Below are positions 48,777 to 60,200 of a DNA stretch of 64,000 bases, piece by piece. The stretch covers positions 69,433,252 through 69,497,251 of the forward strand of contig RSEF01000004.1 in the NCBI GenBank assembly GCA_003993805.1, in the 5' to 3' direction. A program made the position numbers and the translations under genes. Numbering within the stretch: the first letter of the stretch is position 1; the number at the start of each line of letters is the position of its first letter. The notes beneath the pieces are model-generated. The model saw only the letters and a list, made by a program, of their open reading frames with translations, had not been told where the DNA came from and did not search any database. This DNA is from Himantopus leucocephalus. Taxonomy: Eukaryota; Chordata; Aves; Charadriiformes; Recurvirostridae.

Positions 48777-51133
48777 TACTCAAGATGCGGCCTCACCAGT
48801 AAAGCCAAAGCCACTTATGAAAGCCAAAGTCAGTGCTACAGTCTCTGTGCGTACAGAGGAAGTCCTATGGCTGAGAAAGGGTGAAAGTCTCCTCTACGCT
48901 CCTCCTCTCAATCAAGGCAAGGAAGAGAGAGGAACTCAATTTAAGAAAATGTGATATATGAAGATTTCAGCATGTGACTACACTGCAGAGAGTATTCAAG
49001 AAAGAAAAACCTAAATTCAGGTTTTACTACAGAAAGAGTAATGGAAAAGAAGAAAATCTTAACCTACTTTAGTAGTAAAACTATCTTTTCACACCCTGGG
49101 ATATGAAAATACTGTGTGTTTTTACAGCTGCGTAAGACCCAGATTATTCCCCATGGACGTCCAACCTATATTTCTGGAGAAGAGAGCTAAATATAGCTTC
49201 AAGTGTTGCAAAGTGCCTGAAGCAGAAAACTCATTCACTTTCCACCAAGTGACTGAGAGCCATTTAATTCCCTGAATTGGCTATATATAGTAGGCAAACC
49301 ATGTCCTGATAGCCTGACAGTACAACTCACACAAACCGTGCTGGAACCATGCAGAGATCGTCGTTCTGCAGTAAATGCTTAGCTATGAACCGCTGGAAAT
49401 GACCTTCAACATGTAGTATGCATTAGTTACAAGGTGTTTTAAAGAAGGGGGAAGGGAAAATAGAGACACCCTTTTAGATGCCCACGTGTTAGGCTAGGAA
49501 AACAGCTCCCAGGATGATTTAAGCACAGTCACACCTGAAGCTGTCATGGCTTCATTACCAAACTACTGCATGTTGGGTTTCACATATCGAGCAATTTCCC
49601 AAAGTAAAATGCGAAGAAGAGACAAACTGATCTTTTTGGGTAGCTTAAATTTGCAGAAAACTTGGTATAGTACCTGCATGGAATGCAATTTGTTTTAAAA
49701 ACATGAAATACTGAATTAGAAGTGTACTGCATTATAGTTACCTTTGAACAATTTTTTTTTTAACTAGAATTATATGAACAGTTTATAAACAGAATACTTA
49801 ATTATTTCCGTTCATTTAAGCATCATTAATAAAACTTTTCTCCACTTCTAACTAGATTGAACAAATTTTTTCCGATACTAATTTCTAAGTAGATGATTTT
49901 TCAGAGTGCTGAAGAAACCCACAAACCCTAAAGAAATCTTGATGCAAACAAGCTTTCATCCAATGAGATATATTCAAAGTTTTCCGTTAATCATCTAGAT
50001 ATTAGTAAATCCCAAGAGAACTGGAAAAAGCAGATCAATTCACTGGCTTACTCTATTTCAACTTATATCAACAGAAAAGCATTTAGCGATTTAGAAACTT
50101 TAATGAATATATTACAAAATGGTATTATTACAGTCCAGGATATGGCATAGAACAGGCACTCAAATCTCCTGCACTTCCTTTATCTTTTAATTTTTTTTTT
50201 GTACACATTTTGTAACCAAATGTGCATCCAGGTGGTGGGAAATCCTGGTTTAATGCTGATATTCAATGCAGTTATATATACACTTCCATAGTAGAGGCAC
50301 AGGCCATCTTGGTTGAGGTTTTTAAAATTAACTCATACCACAGAGTCCTTTCTATGCATTTTATTATGTGGTAGACAGGACTGAAAACTGTGAAACTGCC
50401 TTTCAGATCTCCATGTTAATTTACTACTAAATATAGAAGCACTGCCTTAAAGTCTGTTCATCTGTATCAGATCATTCTCTGACACTGGCTCTTTGTGAGC
50501 AGTCATGTTGATCAAACCTAACAACACTAGGGCCACAATCAGCCTGCCTTCCAGATTTCTTTTTTCTCTCCTCGCCTCCAGTACAGGCAAAGTTTTGGAA
50601 TGAATAACTATGCCTTTAAGAGCTTTTAAACAAAAATTGTAGCCAAATTGAACCGAGGAAGTTTGGTTCTGCATGGAGCAAGGGTGGGAACGAAGCGCTG
50701 GAGCCACTGCCTGGACTGAGACACCACATCAGAGGACTCTTGACTGGGCAGTTGGGAACACCAAACAAGAAGCACTTGTGCGAGCATGCATTAGTGCGTC
50801 TAACATTTATTAAAAAGTGATCGCAATTTTATTTTATTTTATTTTTTTAGTTTATTCAGTTTCTCTTAACAAGCTGTGGATGGGAGGAAGTGGGAGGAAG
50901 AAGGTAAGTACATTAATAAGGAAAAGGTAAGTACATTAAGGAAAAGAGTCAGAATTTCTGGGGAGCAGCAGAACCGGGGAGTCAATACTGGACACTGCCA
51001 GACCCGGGCACTTCTAACCAGGATCCAAGCAACCTGCAGAGGATTGCCCACTTTTTCCGTTACCCTCGTACGTATAGTATACCTCTATTATTTATTTTTT
51101 GCTGTCAAACACAGAAGCATTAAATCCACTTAC
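48777..51133. other. ZDHHC2: Probable ZDHHC2 intron, no exon found
   Basis: Between the gap and the last visible ZDHHC2 exon. It has a tandem duplication of AAGGTAAGTACATTAA at 50901-50945 and a repeated TGGGAGGAAG just before it. No sequence resembling the family C-terminus was found on either strand by eye. Confidence 0.45.
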
Positions 51134-51266
51134 CTAATGTAGACTTATTCTTGCTGACAAGCCAACAGTGATACCCAAAGAGAGAAGACAGACTGACAGA
51201 AAACATAGCCGCAGCAAAGAATAAAAACATGATGTGGAACTTGGCCTGAGTATCAGGAAGGCCATT
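51134..51266 (-). CDS. ZDHHC2: ZDHHC2 exon with fourth TM segment, last one visible
   Basis: Acceptor ATTTTTAG, donor GTAAGT, 133 bases. Encodes [20 protein letters not shown] through [12 protein letters not shown] and ends with the first base of what should be a Glu codon. No following exon was found. Confidence 0.94.
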
Positions 51267-54200
51267 CTAAAAATAAAAAAAAATTATGCTGTTAGAACTG
51301 GGGAAATAGCTGTTTAATTTGATTATTAATAATCCTCTATTTAGCCCAATCAAATTTAGTGCAGACACAAATGCACCATGCAACAAGGGTCTGAATAAAT
51401 GGATTATACACCTTCTATGTACAGACAACCATGTAATTAGGTGGCTGACAGCATCTAAATTAAAGAAACAGACCCTTTCTTGAGAAAGTATAAACACTGA
51501 CAAGAACTTGCAATTTGGATCTGAACTTTGAAGTGTCTTTTAGAGAAGAATAATTTATCTTTACAAAAATTACCTTGTTTAATTAGCCTTTTCAGAATAG
51601 TCATATAACAGCATCAATAATGCGCATCTAAAAATATAGTATCCTAAACTCTGAACCCAGATAATCATAATTAAAATACTAGAAAATTTCTCTGAAGCTT
51701 TTTCAAAGCATAGCATTAAAGGAAGTTAACAAAACCTATCTGTAATTTAAATTCCCTTGTAAAATTTTTTTCTAAATAATTGCATACTCGTTCTATGCTG
51801 CTTCAAAATAATGTAGGAATAACTGAAATCTCATAACCTATGATAAACAGAAAAAAAAAGAGGGCTATGATTATTAGATAAACTTTTGTACCCCATATTA
51901 GGAGATACTAGATTACTGTAAAGCCTCAAATATTAGACTTCTTGCAGAGTAGTAACTTCATGTGCTTAAAGACAGTATGTATATTAGAGTACTTACTGTC
52001 CAAAATTTGATAAAATACTGTAAATCCGTTGCAGCAATGAAAAGGCAATACAGTAGAGAGTAAGCCAAGAAGAGAAGAAAAAATTTGTAATTGGAGAATC
52101 CTACACAGTTGTTCACCCTAATAAAAAAAAGTAAAAACAAAAATGGAATGTAAAGAAAGTTTTCTTTGCTTTCATCCAACTTAAAATTAAGCATATTTAC
52201 TCTAAAAAAGTTAATATCAGCATGTAAACCAAGTTTTGCTTCTGATCTGTGATACCTCAAGCTACTAAAATGTATTTAGCTTCAACTCCCAAATTAGTGT
52301 AGAAATTCTAACCAAACCAACAGCAACAACAACAAACCCAAAGATCTTTACCAAGTAATACCACTGTCAACAGTTTACTGAAATTCAGTTTTGACTTATG
52401 GTATGAAATCTGTTCCCAGCACATCTGATGTAAATGTGATGGCTTTTCTGGTTTGAATCTTGATTGAATTTTGTGAGAATAAAAGCAGTCTCATTTAATC
52501 CACATCATCCTTCATTAATCGCACTACATACTAGTGTTAACTTTATTAGTAACATTCTCAAACTTAAGAGTGTTCACAGGAGATCCCTAAAAATATTTAC
52601 ATTTATATAATGAGGGAAATACTACCGTTGAGTAAACAGAAAATGTTCCATATCAGTGACAACATGACAGCAAATAAAAAAAAAAGATCAGGAACATTTA
52701 AATACACATCCAAATGTTAAAATAAATCTCATTTTATCACTTTTACTTAGGGGCTTCAAGTTCACCTGTTTCCCATTTTTAAAGAATTTGTACATGATAA
52801 TGAACTAGTATATACTATCATCAGAGAGATGTGACGAGGGTACCTTGAGTACCATAGTAGCTTCCCATTAGAGGCAATACATTAAGCATTATGAATTTTA
52901 GAACTCTATTAAACATGTAATGATGTTACATCCACCGAATGAAAAATATTGGAGTGCTGCCCATGGACAGTTTATTTGTAAGCAGCTTCCTTTTTCTTCT
53001 ATTTGGTTGCATTAAGAAGCTAACCAAAGTTATCATTGCACTGCTAACTTTGAGATAACTCTCCATACGAGTTAAAAAAAAAAAAATCCATCTACCTTCT
53101 TTAACTAATTGATATTGCTGTCAGAAAGATCAGTTAATTAACAGACTACATCCATGAAAGCACTCGTATGTTGAAAAATAATTGTAAAAAAATAAGAAGG
53201 TGTGGCGAGTCTCAACTTAAGCTTCTTCTAGAAGGGCAGGACAAGTTATTGCAACTATCCTCTTTAGGAAGACAGTGATGGTAATGGCAGGATACACAGT
53301 AACCAGAACAGGGTAAAATCTCAAAATACTAAATACTATACACTCCCATCATCCATCCTCAGGGTGGATAGGGGGTTTCTTTGTTTTGTTAGTGGTTGTT
53401 TGGTTTTTTTAACAAAACATGCCACCTTGGCTAAACATTAAATTTAGCATCGCCATTTAAACATGCAGCACTAGCTAAGCATCTGTATTAATGACAATTA
53501 AGAAGGACTCACAAGTTCTAATTAAAAAACCCCCCAGAAGACATGTTTCTAAGTAAGCTCATCATAGAATCATAGGTTGATTAGAGTTGGAAGGGACCTT
53601 CAAGATGATCTAGTTCCAACCCCCCTGCTGTGGGCAGGGACACCTTCCACTAGACCAGGTTGCTCAAAGCCCCATCCAGCCTGGCCTTGATTCGTATTGA
53701 TCATGATTCTTATTGGGAAGTAAATTTACAATTCTCCACAGTGAAGCGTCTTCTTCATTAAATATGTTAGGAATTCCATGATAAACTGCAAGCAATTGAG
53801 ATGCAAGGTTTCTGTAACCCTACTTTACTTTCATGTTACTTCTTTAATAACAATTTTTATTTTATGACAGTTTAGTGAGAAAAGAAATACCAAATGAAAT
53901 GTTATTCACCAAAGATGAAATTTCTTGAATCAAAGTCAGATTTCTTTCTCATTGTTCTTTTGCACTACCGCATACAGTACCCATATTGAAAAAAAAACTT
54001 TTATAAATTATCCCACTCCCTGTAGTTTTGACAAAGCCCCAGACTGAGTGGTTCTTACTGGAAGAGAATCAAAAGATTAAAGAGAAAGTAAACACCAAGG
54101 TTTTATAATGATGCTATTTCAACATGTAGTATCAAATCGTAAGACCCAAGAATGGTGGTTAGATTTAAAGTCTAACATTTTCAGGAAGAATAAAACTGAT

Positions 54201-57200
54201 AAATGTACAGACAAGTTGCTAAATAATGGTGTGCTATTGCAGCGAAACATTCATACAAAAGAACATTCCAGGTTAAAATCTGGATTACAGACAACATTTA
54301 AAACAATTAATTTTGAAGTACAAAAAGAAGATATATCCTTTGTATCTCAAGAGTTAGTTTATGGAAAATGCCAGGCAAAAAAATAACTTACAAGGCACTG
54401 AAGGTGATGCAGGTCAGTTAACAAAAAGCATCACAGAATTAAGGAGATGCTAAATTCTTTTCAAATTACTCAAAAGACAAAGGAGAGACGTTTCAAACGT
54501 TCCTAAGGTGTTGCTAATGCACCTTGTTAATAATAGAGCTGTTACATACAAATTATATTCTTGGAGCCTCAAGCCATTGCATTCCTGCCTGCACCTCCAT
54601 CTATAGTATGAGTAGCAGGAGCACTAGCACAGAAATCACTAATGCTTTTATTTCGGTATCACTTAAATCTTTTTGGAGTAGTCAGAGGGCAATTAGCATT
54701 TAATATTTCCGTTTATCACAGCACTTCCATTAGTGCAGGAGTGATAGACGAAATAAAGCCTCCCAGAAAACAGCTGACCTGACATGACTAACCCCTTACT
54801 ACCTCTGCCTTCCAAATGCTTCATCTTACTTTCCCTAGGTTATTTTTACCTCTTCTCTTTCCAGAAATCATTCTCCTAGAAGAATATTAAAATAGTAATT
54901 CCCATTACTGTTCTCCTGCTCTCCCTAAGCATCACATAGGTTCTTTCCCACCTCTTTCCCATCAAACTTTCTCCCACCAAAAAATGGCAACACAAAAAGC
55001 AAAGCAGGAGCTAATGATGTTTTCAGGGGGGCTAAACCCCACCCATTATACTGATTCGCACCCTTGGTAAAACAGCCATGTTATATTTCCCAAAGACCCC
55101 CTGAATATGGGTCTTTAAGGGAAATACAAAGTTTGATCAGTATCTGTGCAATATTTCAAAACTCTCTTGTCACTTCCACATTAATTTTTTCAGGGTCAGC
55201 AAGGAACTGTGGACATCCACTCAATTTAGGAAAAACAAAACAAGACAATACCTCTTTTTCAAGTGCATTTCTGTTACTTGGAGTACAAAAGGAACAATTC
55301 TCCATCAAGAGGCATTACACGTCTTTCAAGTACCTTCTCCATTTCTATTTTTAATTTTTGCACCCATTGCTTATTAGATTAAAAACAATGAGCAATGTAA
55401 ATACTCTCTCAAACTGGGTATGTTTATGTTGTTTGGATACGAAGAGTCTGCAAACAGGTAAAACAAGTTAATGCTACTGGGAGGAAAATGGAGTTTATTT
55501 TTCTAGAAGACTATGACCTAGTAAAATACCACTTCACTGCCCCTTTACACAACACTAAGTGCTCAGTGTGTGATTTGTTATTTGATGCAATGGATTTTTA
55601 TTCTGAAATTGAAGTTTACATGAAGGACATTTTCCTGTACTATCCTAAGGCACGGCAACTCAAAAAATCCCAAACAGACCATAAAGCTTATAAGAAGTGT
55701 GTATAACATTGAGTAATAATAGTAATATTCAGTCTTTTCACTGATACTTTGTCAGGGATAGCCTGACAGCTATTTTTCTTATAGCTTTCCACAAGACAGC
55801 TATAAGAAGGCTGAAAAAAGGAAACAAGCCATTCTTCTTCTAAGAAATTTGTTCCCCATTCAACAGTTTTATCTGTTTGTGTTTTGTTTGTTTGTTTTGG
55901 TTTTTTTTAAGAAGCACACTACTAACACTAAGCATCATCAAATTTCATATGCTGATATCCCTACAGCAAAAAAAATCTGTAGGAAGTAACTCCACCCTAT
56001 ATTGTTAAATATTTCTTTCAATTGTATCTACTATGCAGCTGCAAAATAGGGGGAGATTCTTAAATTGTATTGCATTATGTCAGAGGCTGTAGTCGGGACC
56101 AAGACAAACAGGAGGAGCCCAGCACCCCTTGCTCCCGCAGGACAGTCTCCTCTGCCTAGGAATTTGATTTGACAAGGTCAAACCAGGTGCTTAGAACCAT
56201 CTACCATTCAGTTTGTCCAACACAGCAGATTCTTCTTTTCTGATCAGTTTCATGTGGTGAAGAACTGCCATCTACCACTCAATCCTTTTAACTTGGACCT
56301 TACTAAACAATTATCTTTAATTATTTCTGTGAGATACCTGCCAAACTGACATATAATTAATTACAAATCCTGCCTACCCATTGGTTCCAAAGGCTGCTGA
56401 GAAAAGACAAGAAAACAAAACCACTGTGCAGGCCAACATGGCAGCAAAAGCAGGGAGAGTGGGAGGGAGACGGAAGAAAAAACGAAAGAAAACAATGGAC
56501 CCATCAAACTAAAAGAGCCACCCTGCTGTTTTCAGCAAGCCCACTCAAGCTGTGCTGGGAGCTTCAGTAAGGGGAATGAAGCACAGCCCTTCCCTTTGGT
56601 TTTTAACCTAGAGTAGTATTTCATCATTCAATGCAACTAAGCCACAGTAATAGTCAAACTCAAAGTCCACAAAGATGCAATTCTTAAAAGAAGTTTTCTT
56701 ACTGACCAGAAGTCTACCTCATCCTAACTATAAAAACATGGAGTTACCTAACTCAAAGGTTTAAGAATAATTATATAGGAACTTCTTTACACATCTCACA
56801 ACTAGGAAAAGAGGACATACAGTAAATAATTCCAACGGTCCTGCAAGACCAATAACTTCACATAAGCATCTAACTCTAGGAATAGTGAAGCATCACCTTC
56901 ATTACAGCTCCCTTGAGTTTATTTTACCCAATCAGAAATTAAGAAAGGAAAGGCGATAGTACACTCACCAAGGGCAATGATGATCCATTTTCAAAATGCA
57001 CCTTAAAAAAACCCAATGGAATTCCAAGCACCACAAAAGGCAAAAGAAAAACAAAAGTCAGAAGCACAGTTACATGTCTGATTTACGTTAGTCACATACA
57101 GATTTAGAATTACACATATGTACTATTGGTTAACTCATCTATTTAACAAAGATGTCTATTTAAATTCACATAATACAGTTTACCTACAAGTAAAGCCAAA

Positions 57201-60200
57201 TTGAAAACGCTTGTTCTGTCAAAAGCTTAGTGATTTAAGAAAATGCAATCTATAACTTCAGCATTAGGATTTGGTTCTCATTCTGAATAGGTTTTGCAAC
57301 TATTGTTAATTCTCTGACAGAGACGTAGAAACTAGGCTAATTCAATTACTAAATACTTAGTATAATGCAACTCATTATATTTCCAAGTACATGATTTGCT
57401 TTTATAGAAATATATGCAGATGCACATGAGGTTGTTAAGAACTTACCTTGTATGAAAAATCCCAAACATTTTTGCAATTAATCACTCTCCATAATAAAAG
57501 AAGAAAATCAGACATAATTGAAGCAAGTGAATTTTGACAAGGTAAGGACAAAATTAAGGTATCCTGCAAAACATATTAACTAATGGCACTCTGCAAATTT
57601 CACTCACATCTCATAGGATAACACAGGTCACGCTTTTTCTCTACCCTGCTCAGACACGAGAATGTTCCTATCTTACATTGCAACCACCATCCCACACAAC
57701 ACAACCAAGACCCTCTTTCTGCCTCAACGCAGTTACTCTTTCAGTGCCTCTGCTGTTTTGCTGGACAAAATGGAAAGTCTTCTCTGCCTCACAATCATGT
57801 TGGAAGGTTTGATGTATTATCAGGTGAAGAGTATTTGGAACAGCCTTAAAGCTAAGAATAAATCAACCCTTGAGGAAGCCCCTTCTCTTAAAGCGAGAAA
57901 TTTAAATCACTGGGGGCAAGAGTGGAGAAACACACAGATATATCCAAGCTAACTGGAGAAAGGTCAGAGAGAAGAACAGCCGAAAGAAAAATTAAATTAG
58001 AAAGCAATTAAGACTTCTGGGGAATATGGAGGTGAACTTCATTTTGTGTTAGAAAAACAAAAACTTTATTTTCTGGCTTCAGTTAGAAATGGGTGATGCT
58101 TGGTTGTTTCTTTCTTTAAGTAAAAATAACCTGCAAGTTATCCAATGAAAAATAGGATATTAAGTTTATTACCTCAGATAAGATGTAAGTGACATCATGA
58201 TTAGATTGAGATGGGTAGTGATCTTTATTCAGATTCTAACAAAAGAAGCAAATTTTTGTTTATCAGCTATTTTTGGTTACATTCTCAAGGAAAGTTCTTT
58301 ATTAATATTCATAATTTTTACCCACTACGTAAAGGACGTGTAAGACCACATAATCCATGCTGGCATCAAGAAAGCCATCAAATGAATTAGAGTAAGTTAC
58401 AGACTTCCTTACAAATAAATAAATAAAAACTAAACCTGAAAAAAGTCTATGGAATAAAAAAAGCTTCTCTGCCAAAACATTAAACCTGAAAAATCTATGC
58501 ATAAAAAATAAAAGCTTCTATGTCAAGAAAAAAAAATCCATTTATTCAGAAAACCACTTATTTAAAATATTTTCTTACTTGTCGCATACAGAACAGTGAT
58601 GGCAACGATCTGGTTTTACAAGATGGCATCTGTCACAGTATCTGATTGCTAAAGAAAAAAATTTCCAAGATTAGATCTCAATGTACAGTTACACATTTTG
58701 ATTCCTGAAGTCTGTGCAAAAGTAAATACTAGCAGCTTAGCCCAGCAGAAACCCCAGGAAAGCATTTCAGCATGATCAGAAGCAGCTGCAAATATTGAAG
58801 CATTCTTTGAGTACTTGCAATGCTGAATCTAGCAGAGTGAACCCAAAAAGCTCAGTTTTTGCAATCTCTGCTAATCATGCTAATCAGTGTTTTTTCTTCC
58901 AAACCCCTCAGCTCTGCAAAACAACCAACGAACCAACAAAACCCACAAAACCTTCACTAGACTGGAAAACCTTTAAAGACTGCTCAACAATACAGCTATT
59001 TTAAGCTATTATTCTAACAGCTTTAATTTACTATATGAGATTATCTCTTGGATTTGCTTAGCTAGCCAGCAAGCGCAATTTTTGATTGCAGTTTGTTAGT
59101 ATCAAAAGCTATTTATTAATGTCAGTTTGCAAACATGTAGCAAGGTATTGCCAATACACTTTAAAATCCTAATTGTGCACAGCAATTTACTTTCCAACAA
59201 TCTTTCCACTGAATAAACGTAGCTGCATAAAGCTACATTAAAGTTAAGTTCTTGGGTCACACTCTTACTTTCTGAAGTATGAAAAGCAGTTCTTCCCTAC
59301 AATCCAAACCCTTGAAATTTTTTTTCAATTAGTTTAGGTAGTACGTCAGGACACCTGCCTTTGGTGGTGTCCTGATCACCTATTTACCTCCAGACATTGT
59401 CCGTGTATAGATAGGAAGATCCTTGGCTGCCCGTCTTAAGACTTCTTGCTGGGATTCACCTCTAGGCTCCCTCTCTAGGGATTCCTTGTCTGAATATGAT
59501 AGATGAAACTGGAATAATTTTTAAAATCAAAGATAGGTTAGCAAGTTTCAAGTTAAATAACTATCTGTAGAGATGTAAAGATAAATAAATATTCATTATA
59601 TAAAGATGGATTAGCAGCATGTTAAAGGTATTATAGCAAATAACCCAGTGCTCCTAAGACCACTAATTTAGTTTATGGCAACTGAAGACAAACTTAAAAT
59701 TATTTCTGATTTGGTACTGATGCAATGCTGAATGCTTCCAGAAGTAATAAGCAAGAGCTTGCCATTCCCTTGAAAGGTCAGTTAATTTACTTCTGTAATA
59801 CTAAATATTAGCTAGTGAATGTATGCTAGGGATGTCAGTCTTTAACTGAAAGAAAATACGCTGCTAGCAATAGCAGAAGAGAGCACTTTATTTCTCTTCT
59901 GGTGTCTGGCATTTCCCCTTTTATTCTTTGCTGCTGGAAAGCTGCTGTCCTCTGCATGCAGGTGTTAGGATGTGTTTCTACTTCAGAGATTGGCTGACAG
60001 AAGGAAAAGATGGGTGTCCTATACGACAGAATAACCACATCTTAACATCCTCCTGCATAAAAGGACACCTTCTGTCACTGCTCAAAATGGTTGTAACATA
60101 CATTGCTCCAGTAAGAGCCAAGCGGGTAAAAATTACTGAGAGAGATGCATGGTATACATGAAGTAGTCCAAATTTCTTATAAAGTCCTCTGCAACATTGC

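Noticed and set aside
48777..48884. Text after the second gap resembling a CR1-type repeat
   Set aside because: Only about 20 bases look similar, too little to annotate as an element.
50447..50707. 86-codon minus-strand open frame downstream of ZDHHC2 TM4 exon
   Set aside because: No similarity to the conserved tail that follows KNKSTL in this family.
57662..57952. Plus-strand open frame containing KNKSTLEE, like the ZDHHC2 motif
   Set aside because: It is on the wrong strand, lies upstream of exons that must precede the motif, and has no TM4 before it. Chance similarity.
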